Source: Clostridia bacterium
GTDB taxonomy: Bacteria; Bacillota; Clostridia; Oscillospirales; Acutalibacteraceae
Reading direction: 5' to 3'
Assembly (NCBI GenBank): GCA_017549105.1
Contig: JAFYVN010000011.1
Span: 285,752-349,751, forward strand
Length of the DNA: 64,000 bases
The notes under the pieces were generated by a model. That model had not been told where the DNA came from, did no database searches, and saw nothing but the letters and a program-made list of their open reading frames with translations. Both the position numbers and the translations under genes were made by a program. Shown here in pieces: positions 25,518 to 34,003 of the stretch; position 1 is the first letter of the stretch, and each line of letters opens with the position of its first letter.

Positions 25518-26762
25518 ATGTCAGTTTGTGAGATTCTTTCCGTGGGTACGGAAATATTGCTCGGCGATATTCTCAACACAAATTCAAAATATCTTTCAAC
25601 CGAGCTTGCGAAACTCGGAATATCTGTGCTCCGCCACACAACCGTAGGCGATAATCACGACAGACTCGCCGCCGCTCTTCAGACTGCGCTCAGCAGAAGC
25701 GATATTGTTATTGCAACGGGCGGTCTCGGCCCTACGGCAGATGATATAACAAGAGATGTCTGCTGCGAGGTTATGGGGTTTGAGCTTGAGCTTGACGAAA
25801 AAATCGCAGACGGAATCAGAAAATATTTTGCTTCAAAGGGCTACGATATGCCGGAGAGCAATCTCCGTCAGGCGTATGTACCCGTCGGAGGAACTGTTTT
25901 TGAAAACAACCACGGCACTGCTCCGGGTCTGGGTCTTAAGAAGGACGGCAAATGCGTTGTCATTCTTCCCGGTCCGCCCTATGAGATGGCGCCTATGTAT
26001 AAAGAGAGCGTTGTTCCCTATCTTGCGGAGTATTCCGACGGTGCGATTGTGTCGCATACGGTGAGGACTATGGGAATCGGCGAAAGTGCAATGGCAGAGA
26101 TGTGTGCGGATTTGCTTGAAAAAGAAAATCCTACTGTTGCACCTTACGCAAAGAAGGGTGAGGCACTTCTGCGTGTCACCGCCAAGGCGGAGAATGAAGA
26201 CGAAGCCGAAAAACTTCTTCTGCCCGTGATTGACGAGATAAAGTCAAGGCTCGGCGGATACGTTTACGGTATCGACAGTGAAAATATTGAGCAGAGAGTG
26301 GTTGAGCTTCTCAAAGAAAACGGACTTAAAATCGCAACTGCTGAAAGCTGTACCGCAGGTTATATCCCCAAAAGAATAACCGATATCGCAGGTGCAAGCG
26401 AGGTTTTTGAGTTCGGAGCAATCACTTATTCAAATGAAATGAAAAACAAGGTTCTCGGAGTAAAGACCGAAACCCTTGAAAAACACGGTGCGGTCAGCGA
26501 ACAGACCGCAAGAGAAATGGCAGAGGGCATACGCCGTGTTACGGGCGCGGATATCGGAATTTCCGTAACGGGTATCGCAGGTCCGGGCAGTGACGGAACT
26601 GATAAACCCGTCGGTCTGTGCTTTATCGCTCTTGATGCCGAAGATAAAAAGATGTGCGAAAAAATAGAAACGGGCAAAAACGACAGAGAGTACAACCGCT
26701 ATGTGAACGCATCCCGTGCGCTCAATCTTGCCCGAATTTATATAGAGGAGAAAATAAGATGA
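25518..26762 (+). CDS. cinA: CinA family protein, nicotinamide-nucleotide amidase
   Basis: A 414-residue two-domain protein. The N-terminal MoCF-like domain (SVGTEILLGDILNTNSKYL at the start and ATGGLGPTADDITRD at about 72) is linked to ADP-ribose/NMN-type hydrolysis. The C-terminal domain (TAESCTAGYIPKRITDIAGAS at about 280; GIAGPGSDGTDKPVGLC) is a nicotinamide-mononucleotide deamidase that recycles NAD breakdown products. AAAGGAG precedes the ATG at 25518. The stop overlaps the sortase start (ATGA), so the genes are coupled, an uncommon partnership. Confidence 0.9.
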   Translation: MSVCEILSVGTEILLGDILNTNSKYLSTELAKLGISVLRHTTVGDNHDRLAAALQTALSRSDIVIATGGLGPTADDITRDVCCEVMGFELELDEKIADGIRKYFASKGYDMPESNLRQAYVPVGGTVFENNHGTAPGLGLKKDGKCVVILPGPPYEMAPMYKESVVPYLAEYSDGAIVSHTVRTMGIGESAMAEMCADLLEKENPTVAPYAKKGEALLRVTAKAENEDEAEKLLLPVIDEIKSRLGGYVYGIDSENIEQRVVELLKENGLKIATAESCTAGYIPKRITDIAGASEVFEFGAITYSNEMKNKVLGVKTETLEKHGAVSEQTAREMAEGIRRVTGADIGISVTGIAGPGSDGTDKPVGLCFIALDAEDKKMCEKIETGKNDREYNRYVNASRALNLARIYIEEKIR

Positions 26763-27745
26763 ATTCAAAAAAGTTGGCGGCAATCCTTTGCCCGATTTTT
26801 GCGGTGGTTTCCGCAATTCTGATTGCTCTTTCGGTTATGAATTTCACGAAGAAACCAGATGTTGAGGTTCAGCTCAACGAAAAGGCGGCTGAAATTGTTA
26901 TGAATGCCGAAGCGGTAACCGATGCGCTTGCAAAAACGCTTTCAACCGTTGTTTCAAACGATGTGAAGGCTCAGCAGACCTTCCCCGAAGGCATCCGTGA
27001 GGAGTTTAAGCAGGCATATGCCGTCAACAACAACCTTGTCGGCTGGCTTTCAATCCCCGGTACGGAGATGGACACAGCAGTCCTCCAGGGCGACGACAAT
27101 AACTATTACCTCAAGCGTGATTTTTACGAACGCTATACTTCCGAAACAATTGCCACCAACTACGGCAACATATATCTTGATTACCGTTGCAGTAACACCG
27201 AAATTTCCAAAAACACCGTTATCCACGGTCATACAACGGGAAAATCAGACGGTATTCCCAAGCAGTCGTTCCGTTCTCTCTATGATTTCAGAGATAAGAA
27301 CCACTTCATAAAGAACCCGATAATCAGATACAGCACTCTTTATAAAGACTATACATTTAAAATATGTGCTGTTTTCCTCTCGTCAACCCAGACGAAGGAT
27401 GACAACGGATATTTCTTCAACTATATTTATCCCGATATGAGCGAGGGCAATATGGTCGGCTATATCGAGCAGGTCAAGCAGAGAATGCTCTATGAAACAG
27501 GCGTTTCGCTCGAACCTACAGATAAGGTCATCACCCTTTCGACCTGCATTTACGACTACGGCAAGAATGTTGATACCCGCCTTGTTGTTGTCGGCAGACT
27601 GCTTCACGAGGGTGAAAGCGAGAGCATTGACCCGTCGCTTGTAAAAGATAACCCCGATTACCGCAGACCCCAGGTCTGGTATAACCGCAACGGAAAGCAG
27701 AACCCCTATAAGAATGCAGAAAAATGGCAACCCAGCGCTAACTGA
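26759..27745 (+). CDS. class B sortase
   Basis: A 328-residue membrane-anchored transpeptidase of the sortase B family, which cuts a sorting motif and links proteins to the wall or to pilins. A single N-terminal membrane segment (about residues 5-25) is followed by the sortase domain from about 95: GWLSIPGTEMDTAVLQGDDN, VIHGHTTG with His158, TLSTC with Cys263, and Arg274 in DTRLVVVGR. All three catalytic residues are present. The ATG at 26759 overlaps cinA's stop; GAGGAG lies before it. It is followed by a second, unusual sortase homologue. No sorting-signal substrate was recognised in the window. Confidence 0.9.
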   Translation: MNSKKLAAILCPIFAVVSAILIALSVMNFTKKPDVEVQLNEKAAEIVMNAEAVTDALAKTLSTVVSNDVKAQQTFPEGIREEFKQAYAVNNNLVGWLSIPGTEMDTAVLQGDDNNYYLKRDFYERYTSETIATNYGNIYLDYRCSNTEISKNTVIHGHTTGKSDGIPKQSFRSLYDFRDKNHFIKNPIIRYSTLYKDYTFKICAVFLSSTQTKDDNGYFFNYIYPDMSEGNMVGYIEQVKQRMLYETGVSLEPTDKVITLSTCIYDYGKNVDTRLVVVGRLLHEGESESIDPSLVKDNPDYRRPQVWYNRNGKQNPYKNAEKWQPSAN

Positions 27746-27766
27746 TAAAAACGGAGGACAAAAAAG

Positions 27767-29791
27767 ATGTCTAATAATGATAATCAGAAAAAGCCGTCGT
27801 CCCTTCCCGAGGGACTCAGCTCCATCGCAGACGATGAAGCGATAACGGAAATAAACCTTACCGATTTTCTTGAGGAAAGCTCAAAGGCGTCACCGCTTTT
27901 TGAAGGATTTCACGAGGATATCGAAAGAACCGAAAAGAGCCTTGAAAGCGAGCTTCAGAGCCTTTACGATGACATTATGAGCAGCGGACCCGAAACCATC
28001 GTGCCCAAGCCCATGTCGGTGCTTACCGCAAATGAAGCAGAGCCTTCAAAAATCGCTCTTTCAGACCCCGAAATCTTTGAAGAACCCGAATCAACCGCTC
28101 TCGATTCTCTCTGGATGAATCCCGAAGATTATTTTGAGGATGATATTCCCGTTGTGTCGCTTGACGGGGCAGAGAATGCTGTGATGGACGGAGAAATCCC
28201 CGACAATGCGTTTTTTGAGCCTTCGGCAGTGGACGAGCTTGCTTCTCTGAAAAGCGAGGACGGTGCAAAAAGCGATATTTTCAATATGATTGATTTGCTC
28301 AAATCGGAGAGTGACAGCGAAACCGGATTCAGCGATATTCTTTCCGAAATTGAATCAAATTCGGGCATTTCTCCCGTTGCAAGCGAGCTTTCATCGGCTT
28401 CACAGCTTGTTTCGGATGTTCCGGTTTATGAAGAACCTGCAATAGAAACTGTTGAGGATGAATACGAAGAGGTTGCTTTCGGAGAAGAAGAAATCTCGTG
28501 GGATGAGCTTGAATATTCTTCTGAGGAGCCTGCTGCTCAGTCACCTGCCGTTGCTCCCGTACCCGATGCGGTTCCCGCAGATTTTGTGATTGATGTACCC
28601 GCAGCGGTTCAGACTGAACCCGAAAGCGATTTTGACAAAGAGCTTGCCGTTCTTCTCGGAGACAAGAAGCCTGAGGAGGAGCAGACCGGATTTGTTATCA
28701 ACGTACCCGATGACGGTGTTGATTACGAAAGAGCGGCTCTTGCATCGGAAAAGCTTTATGAGGCAGCGCCGATGAGCAGTCAGTCTCTTGAGGATGACCC
28801 CGATTTTGCGGGTTATGCAGAAGATGAAAACGCTGCAGGCAAGAAGGGTGAATCCAAGGGCGGCGCAGGCGATATTATCAGAAAGATTGTTCTCACTCTT
28901 TCGATTATAACAATCATTGTCAGCTGCGGAATTCTTGTGAATACTTATTTTATCGAACCCTACCGCTTCAAATCGGATGCAGATGCTCTTGTTGAGCAGA
29001 TGAGCGCAAACATCGATAATCACGATCATTCCGAAACGGTTAACGAGCAGATAAAAACAGATAATCCCGATACCGAATTCCCCGAAGGTATGCTTGCGAA
29101 GTATGCTCAGCTTTATGCGCAGAACAACGATTTTGCGGGCTGGATTACCATTGAAGGCTTCGGAATCAATCTTCCCATCGCTCAGGGCGATGACAACAGC
29201 TATTATCTCAAGAGAGATATATATAAAAAGTATACAAGCTACGGTGTTCCGTTCTTTGATTACAGAATCAGCGACCTCAAAAACCTTCACAGAAACACCA
29301 TGGTTTACGGTCACAATATGCGCCACGACGACTATATTTTCGGTATGCTCGAAAATTACAGAACCGTTGAAGGCTATGCTCAGGCACCTGTTATCGAGTG
29401 CAACACCATTTATGGCGACCACACCTGGTTTGTTTACGGTGTATTCATCACAAACTCAAACGAAAAGGATGATAACGGATACTTCCTTCCCTATAACTTT
29501 GTTGATGTTTCAACCCAGAAGTTTGTGGAATATATCAAGGAAGTTGATAAGAGAAAGCTCTACACAACAGGCGTGGATATCAACGAAACCGACAGAATTC
29601 TTACTCTCCAGGCTTGTGTTTACGATTTCGACGGCGCAATGATTGTTGTTGTTGCCAGAGAGAAGAGACCCGGCGAAAGCATCAGCGTTGACACTTCAAA
29701 GGCATACAAGAATCCCAATCCCAAGTATCCTCAGAAGTGGTATGATGTCAACAAAAAAGAAAATCCTTATGCAGGCGACCCCAGATGGTAA
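27767..29791 (+). CDS. class B sortase homologue with a long acidic cytoplasmic arm and no catalytic arginine
   Basis: A 674-residue protein. Residues 1-365 are strongly acidic, low in aromatic residues and apparently disordered, with many D/E-rich and P/V-rich segments. Residues about 370-395 form a membrane segment; the sortase domain (about 445-640) follows outside. The domain matches the upstream sortase (GWITIEGFGINLPIAQGDDN; His516 in YGHNM; Cys617 in TLQACVYDF). The position of the conserved arginine holds methionine (Met625 in GAMIVVVAR), and the loop before it is shorter by about three residues. It may be an altered sortase, a regulatory partner or a non-catalytic subunit. GGAGGAC precedes the ATG, 21 bases after the first sortase. 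Confidence 0.85.
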   Translation: MSNNDNQKKPSSLPEGLSSIADDEAITEINLTDFLEESSKASPLFEGFHEDIERTEKSLESELQSLYDDIMSSGPETIVPKPMSVLTANEAEPSKIALSDPEIFEEPESTALDSLWMNPEDYFEDDIPVVSLDGAENAVMDGEIPDNAFFEPSAVDELASLKSEDGAKSDIFNMIDLLKSESDSETGFSDILSEIESNSGISPVASELSSASQLVSDVPVYEEPAIETVEDEYEEVAFGEEEISWDELEYSSEEPAAQSPAVAPVPDAVPADFVIDVPAAVQTEPESDFDKELAVLLGDKKPEEEQTGFVINVPDDGVDYERAALASEKLYEAAPMSSQSLEDDPDFAGYAEDENAAGKKGESKGGAGDIIRKIVLTLSIITIIVSCGILVNTYFIEPYRFKSDADALVEQMSANIDNHDHSETVNEQIKTDNPDTEFPEGMLAKYAQLYAQNNDFAGWITIEGFGINLPIAQGDDNSYYLKRDIYKKYTSYGVPFFDYRISDLKNLHRNTMVYGHNMRHDDYIFGMLENYRTVEGYAQAPVIECNTIYGDHTWFVYGVFITNSNEKDDNGYFLPYNFVDVSTQKFVEYIKEVDKRKLYTTGVDINETDRILTLQACVYDFDGAMIVVVAREKRPGESISVDTSKAYKNPNPKYPQKWYDVNKKENPYAGDPRW

Positions 29792-29792
29792 A

Positions 29793-29867
29793 ATGAATTT
29801 TAATGAATTGCCTTACGGCATAAAACGGTTTTTGGAAATCAGATTAAGGAACGGTGATATTATATGA
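29793..29867 (+). CDS. possible 24-residue coupling peptide between the sortase and SpoIID-type genes
   Basis: Directly after the sortase stop (one base apart) an ATG opens a 24-codon frame that ends in TGA overlapping the ATG of the next gene (ATGA). The peptide begins MNFNELPYGIKRFLEIRLRN and is basic and amphipathic. There is no good Shine-Dalgarno site, so translation would depend on reinitiation. It may be a translational bridge rather than a functional peptide. Confidence 0.35.
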   Translation: MNFNELPYGIKRFLEIRLRNGDII

Positions 29868-32284
29868 ACAGAAAGATGAGTATCTGCACTCTTTGCGCTT
29901 CATCGGCGCAGAATGCGGCAGATTATCTTAAACAGAGGGCATCCGCATACAGTCCCGACGTTGCGGTGAAGGATTTTGATAACGCCTCGGCTTTTGCCGC
30001 AGGTGTGGATTCCTGCGCCCTTGAAGGCGGAGTCATCCTTGCCGCTGCTCCTCTTTCCGAGTTCCTTAAAGCAAAGATTCGTTTAATAAAAACCGTATCC
30101 GATAAAATCGTAAGAAGCAATTCAATTGCCGCCTTACTGAACGAAAAAGTACCTGCTTATGATGCGAAGGAAGCAGAGTTTAACAAGCTTCATGCCGCAA
30201 TTCCCGAAAAGGCAAAAACCCTCAAATCGGCAGACGGACGTTATTCGGCATTTGTCAAAGAACATAAAAAGTCGCTCATCGTTTTTCTTCCCCTTGATGA
30301 GCCGTTGCTCAACTATATGTTCTCGGCGGGTCTTGCAAAAATGCTTGACGGAATTTTCCCCAAGGCACAGCCTCAGGCTGCCGTACCTTCGGAAAAACCG
30401 AGAATTTCGGTGCTTCGTGAGCAGGTTGAAACGGTTATGGCGAGCGGAAAATCCGTTGCTGTATCTCCTTGCGGATGCGCAAAACCGCTTATTTCGGCAA
30501 TTTCAACCGTTCCCGGTTGCGAAATGACTTTTGTTCAGGATAATGCACTCAGAGACAGACTCCCCGACGAAAGTATAGAAAATTACGTTGCACAGTGTGC
30601 AAAAATATCAAAAGAAAACGCCGGTACCGACCTCGGCATCAGCGTTTCATCGATTTATAAAGACAGATCGGACGACAGCGATTTTGTTATCGTCTGCGTT
30701 GCGGATTCGGACAGAGCGAAGGCTGCAAAAGTATATGCGAATCCCGGTGAGGATAAAAAGCATCTTGTTGCGGCAGCGGTTATCCGTCTTTGCGAAATGC
30801 TTGGTGAACTTTCAGGCCCCGAAGGTCTTGTAAACCCTGATGTTCCCGTTGTAAAGCCCAAAAAGTGGGCAAAGAATCCCAAGCTTCCCATAATTATAAC
30901 TGTAGCGGGAATTGCGCTTGCGGTTATCATCGGTCTTGTGCTTGCCTTTGTTCTCGGCGGAGAAAAAGAAGGTGAACAGCCTGTTTCGGGCAACGGAATT
31001 TACGATTTTGCCCAGCAGGATTATTATGCCGATGTTGATTACCATGGCGGAAGCAACATCGATTATCTCGAAATGCAGGCGATTGCCGTTCAGAATGAAC
31101 AGACTACATATAATTTCGGCATTCTTTCAACATCCGAAACAATTCAGCAGACAAGCGTAACCGAAACTCTGACTCAAATCGTGACAACAATCAAAAATGT
31201 TGTTACAACCAATAAACCGACCACCACCAAAAAGCTTACCACAACAGCGAAGGCAACTACCACCGTTAAGCCGACAACGACTAAAGCAACAACAACTCTC
31301 AAGCCTACCACAACCAAAGCGACCACCACACTCAAACCCACAACAACCACAACCAAGGCAACAACAACCCTTAAACCCACAACAACTCTTGTGTCATCAA
31401 CTTCAACAACCGTTGTTTCGGGCGGAAAGGTTGAGTCAACCACCGCAGGTTCTTCAAAGGGCGTTTTCGTGTTCAAGACCTACGGCTGGGGTCACGGTGT
31501 AGGAATGAGCCAGTACGGTGCAATTCAGATGGCGAAAGACGGAAAGGATTATGAAGAAATTCTGACCCACTATTTCGAAGGAACAACGGTCAAAACCGAT
31601 TCAGCAACACCGCTTACCGTCAAATATGGCGGCAAGGATATCCCCATTGTTGAGTATCTTTGCAGAACAACCTACCGTGAAATCGGTGACGGTGCTCCTC
31701 TTGAGGCGCTCAAGGCTCAGGCTGTAACGGCTTATACATTTGCAAAATTCTATGATTTTGACGTTGAATCTTCAAAGCACGCCTATTCCACAAGCTATGA
31801 ATACGCAGGAACCAATATTCACAAGGCAGTTCTTGCGGTGCTTGGAATGAGCAGCGATATCGGTGTTCCCAAGGCAAAGTATGTTGATTATAACGGCAGC
31901 GCAGCGTTTACCTGCTATTTTGCAACCGCAGCAGGCAAAACCGCATCCTCTGCAAGCGTATGGGGCGGCAATGGCTATCCTTATCTTGATGGCGGTGCTG
32001 TAAGCCCCGAAACGGTTAAGGTGTCCGAAGAAACAATCACCGCAGATGAAATGAAGAAACTCATTCTTTCGTATGCCAAGGATAACGATATAGAAATCAC
32101 TCTCAGTGAAAATCCTGCTGAGTGGCTCGAAATTGTTTCGCACGATTCATCAATGAACGCAAACACAGGTTATGTAACAACAATGAGAGTCGGCAACAAA
32201 GAGGTCAGAGGTAACACATTCCGTTGCTATGTGCTCGATTTCAAAATCGATTCGCACTGCTTTACATTTGAATATATTCCCTGA
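29864..32284 (+). CDS. membrane-anchored SpoIID/LytB-domain protein with a permuted domain order
   Basis: An 806-residue protein. Residues 1-335 are an unrecognised, probably cytoplasmic region; about 340-366 is a membrane segment. About 445-513 is a threonine-rich linker made of TTTKATTTLKPTTT-type repeats, and about 530-806 is a SpoIID/LytB domain. SpoIID proteins are lytic transglycosylases acting on peptidoglycan. Normally ALKAQAVAARTYA comes first and GxGHGVGMSQYGA last. Here YGWGHGVGMSQYGA (about 537-550) precedes EYLCRTTYREIGDGAPLEAL and KAQAVTAYTF, so the last strand has moved to the front. The glutamate in TYREIG is the likely catalytic residue. It is the last gene of the cinA-sortase operon, before a terminator. 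Confidence 0.83.
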   Translation: MNRKMSICTLCASSAQNAADYLKQRASAYSPDVAVKDFDNASAFAAGVDSCALEGGVILAAAPLSEFLKAKIRLIKTVSDKIVRSNSIAALLNEKVPAYDAKEAEFNKLHAAIPEKAKTLKSADGRYSAFVKEHKKSLIVFLPLDEPLLNYMFSAGLAKMLDGIFPKAQPQAAVPSEKPRISVLREQVETVMASGKSVAVSPCGCAKPLISAISTVPGCEMTFVQDNALRDRLPDESIENYVAQCAKISKENAGTDLGISVSSIYKDRSDDSDFVIVCVADSDRAKAAKVYANPGEDKKHLVAAAVIRLCEMLGELSGPEGLVNPDVPVVKPKKWAKNPKLPIIITVAGIALAVIIGLVLAFVLGGEKEGEQPVSGNGIYDFAQQDYYADVDYHGGSNIDYLEMQAIAVQNEQTTYNFGILSTSETIQQTSVTETLTQIVTTIKNVVTTNKPTTTKKLTTTAKATTTVKPTTTKATTTLKPTTTKATTTLKPTTTTTKATTTLKPTTTLVSSTSTTVVSGGKVESTTAGSSKGVFVFKTYGWGHGVGMSQYGAIQMAKDGKDYEEILTHYFEGTTVKTDSATPLTVKYGGKDIPIVEYLCRTTYREIGDGAPLEALKAQAVTAYTFAKFYDFDVESSKHAYSTSYEYAGTNIHKAVLAVLGMSSDIGVPKAKYVDYNGSAAFTCYFATAAGKTASSASVWGGNGYPYLDGGAVSPETVKVSEETITADEMKKLILSYAKDNDIEITLSENPAEWLEIVSHDSSMNANTGYVTTMRVGNKEVRGNTFRCYVLDFKIDSHCFTFEYIP

Positions 32285-32330
32285 AAAAGAGGCTGTAAAA
32301 AAACTTGCATTTTTTACAGCCTCTTTTTTG
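32285..32330 (+). terminator. terminator of the cinA-sortase-SpoIID operon
   Basis: AAGAGGCTGTAAAAAA and its complement (TTTTTTACAGCCTCTT) enclose a short loop and are followed by TTTTT. It starts immediately after the SpoIID-type stop codon. Confidence 0.88.
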
Positions 32331-32412
32331 CGCTTTATACGCCCTCTTATATACTTCCGTCCCCAAAAATTTGAAAGGTTTGTGTTTTTATGTTAATTCA
32401 AATAAAGTTCAA

Positions 32413-32499
32413 TTATGCGTAAACGGGCGAATCGTCCTTTGCCATAAGGATACCTGTTGTTACTGAAAGTGTGATTACGATTGCTGCAAATACTGCCAT
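32413..32499 (-). CDS. 28-residue hydrophobic peptide
   Basis: A short frame encoding a peptide with one membrane-spanning stretch (MAVFAAIVITLSVTTGILMA) and a short acidic tail (KDDSPVYA). It has a near-perfect ribosome site, ACGGAGGAAAATAAA, before the ATG and an extended -10 promoter upstream. These signals argue that it is a real gene even though it is very short. It could be a membrane-acting small protein, a toxin-like peptide or a leader. No family is recognised. Confidence 0.55.
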   Translation of the reverse strand: MAVFAAIVITLSVTTGILMAKDDSPVYA

Positions 32500-32558
32500 T
32501 TTATTTTCCTCCGTTTATCTTAATCGGTTTGTGTTTCCGTGTTGTTTATCATGGCTTT

Positions 32559-32567
32559 ATTATAGCA
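32559..32567 (-). promoter_or_regulatory. extended -10 promoter for the 28-residue peptide
   Basis: On the minus strand TGCTATAAT is a perfect extended -10 element. The -35 position is only T-rich. It lies about 60 bases before the peptide start. Confidence 0.55.
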
Positions 32568-32663
32568 TCCCAATTTCTAAGAAAAAAGTAGGTAAATTCT
32601 TAAGAAATTATTAAGATGAGTTAATTTTTTGGAATTCAAAAACATTAATTTACATTTGAATTG

Positions 32664-32692
32664 TTGACCTTGACATCCAAAAATGATATAAT
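32664..32692 (+). promoter_or_regulatory. rpe promoter
   Basis: TTGACC (32664-32669) and TATAAT (32687-32692) are 17 bases apart. A second TTGACA lies inside the spacer. The rpe start is 32 bases downstream. Confidence 0.75.
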
Positions 32693-32723
32693 AAAATGAT
32701 TTATTATGGGGAGGAATAACCTT

Positions 32724-33386
32724 ATGATCAAAATTTCTCCGTCGGTGCTTGCAAGCGACTTTTCCGCTCTTGGTGCAGAAAGCATAAGAATGGAAAAAAG
32801 CGGAGCCGACTATCTTCATCTTGATGTTATGGATGGCAGATTTGTGCCGAATATCACCTTCGGTGCGCCCGTTATCAAAAGCATAAGAAACAAAACAGAC
32901 CTTATCTTTGATGTTCACCTTATGATTGATGAACCTCTTAAGTATATTGAAGATTTCAAAAAAGCGGGTGCAGATATCATTGTTTTCCATGCTGAAAGCT
33001 CATCGCCTGTTGCTGAAACGGTTGATAAGATTCTTGAATGCGGCTGTAAAGCAGGCATAAGCATCAAACCGAATACGGCGGCAGAGGTTGTTTTCCCTTA
33101 TCTCGATAAGCTTTCGATGGTGCTTGTGATGACGGTTGAACCCGGTTTCGGCGGTCAGTCATTTATGCCCGAAACTATGGAAAAAATAAAGACTCTGCGC
33201 TCCGAAATGAAACGCAGAGGACTTGATATCGATATTCAGGTTGACGGTGGAATCAACGAAAAAACCGTTGAAATTGCCGCTTCGGCAGGCGCAAATGTTT
33301 TTGTTGCAGGCAGTGCTGTTTTCGGTGCGGAGGATGCAGCTGCAGAAATTGCAAAGCTCCGCAGTCTTGCTGAAAAAGCATTTTAG
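32724..33386 (+). CDS. rpe: ribulose-phosphate 3-epimerase
   Basis: Interconverts ribulose 5-phosphate and xylulose 5-phosphate in the pentose phosphate pathway. A 220-residue TIM barrel with KISPSVLASDFSALG at the start, the metal-site HLDVMDGRFVPNITFG, FDVHLMI, VMTVEPGFGGQSFM and IQVDGGI near the C-terminus, all family hallmarks. GGGGAGG lies before the ATG at 32724. Its stop overlaps the convergent mecA stop by four bases. Confidence 0.93.
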   Translation: MIKISPSVLASDFSALGAESIRMEKSGADYLHLDVMDGRFVPNITFGAPVIKSIRNKTDLIFDVHLMIDEPLKYIEDFKKAGADIIVFHAESSSPVAETVDKILECGCKAGISIKPNTAAEVVFPYLDKLSMVLVMTVEPGFGGQSFMPETMEKIKTLRSEMKRRGLDIDIQVDGGINEKTVEIAASAGANVFVAGSAVFGAEDAAAEIAKLRSLAEKAF

Positions 33387-33958
33387 TTTTTCATTTGTTT
33401 GTTAAGCAGACTTTCAATTGCATTATCGGATACAATCATGCGCCAATGCTCATTTGTGAAATCCAAGAGCAGTTTGTTGCAGTTTCTGATTTTGCAGAAT
33501 TCCGAAAGCATACTTTTAACGGTGTCTGACGAACATCCCAGAATCAGACGGTATGCTCCGTCAAGCTCAAAAAGACTGCTTTGCACGGCAAAACCGGTTC
33601 GCTGAGTTTCTTCGGCGGCTCTGAAAAGGTCGTCAAGATTTTCGAAGTCACAGATTATGCCGTCATCCGTTTTTCGCAGCATATGTTTTTGCGCCGCAGT
33701 TCTTTTTCTGCCGTCAAGAATAGTGAAGGTCAGCGTACATCCGCCTTCGCATTTCGGCGATGCTTCAATAATCATTCTGCGTGACGGGTCAAGCTCACGC
33801 CCGAGATGTTTGCCGGCTTCTCCGAGTACGGTCCAGATAACACGGCGTGTTTCAATTGTGGAATAATCCATTGCTTCATATGTAATATCAAGTTCAAGCA
33901 TATCCTGCTTTGTAAGGTCAACTATTATTTTATCCTCGGCGGGTGAATTGATTTTCAT
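33383..33958 (-). CDS. mecA: MecA-like adaptor protein
   Basis: MecA proteins deliver substrates to the ClpC ATPase for degradation by ClpCP and were first found as negative regulators of competence. This 191-residue protein has the N-terminal part (KIIVDLTKQDMLELDITYEAM, ETRRVIWTVLGEAG) and a C-terminal ferredoxin-like half with the LLLDFTNEHWRMI segment. It is shorter than Bacillus MecA (about 218). A cysteine pair in KCEGGCTLTF is notable. AAGGAGG precedes the ATG. The promoter lies at 34004-34032. Assignment rests on the overall pattern. Confidence 0.68.
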   Translation of the reverse strand: MKINSPAEDKIIVDLTKQDMLELDITYEAMDYSTIETRRVIWTVLGEAGKHLGRELDPSRRMIIEASPKCEGGCTLTFTILDGRKRTAAQKHMLRKTDDGIICDFENLDDLFRAAEETQRTGFAVQSSLFELDGAYRLILGCSSDTVKSMLSEFCKIRNCNKLLLDFTNEHWRMIVSDNAIESLLNKQMKN

Positions 33959-34003
33959 GGTTTGCCTCCTTCGGGGTTACAAAAATTTAAAGTTCACATT
34001 TAT

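Larger units (their letters stand above)
32331..32723. other. 393-base gap with a tiny minus-strand gene and two divergent promoters
   Basis: Apart from the 28-residue peptide gene (32413-32499), its extended -10 promoter and the rpe promoter, about 80 AT-rich bases at 32331-32412 hold nothing I can identify. Confidence 0.6.

Noticed and set aside
28541-29422. 293-codon open frame on the minus strand opposite the second sortase
   Set aside because: Antisense to a well-supported gene; composition typical of a shadow frame; no start signal.
31200-31400. ACA/ACC-rich direct repeats, at first sight a CRISPR-like or satellite array
   Set aside because: The repeats are codons for the threonine-rich stalk of the SpoIID-type protein; there are no spacers and no cas genes.
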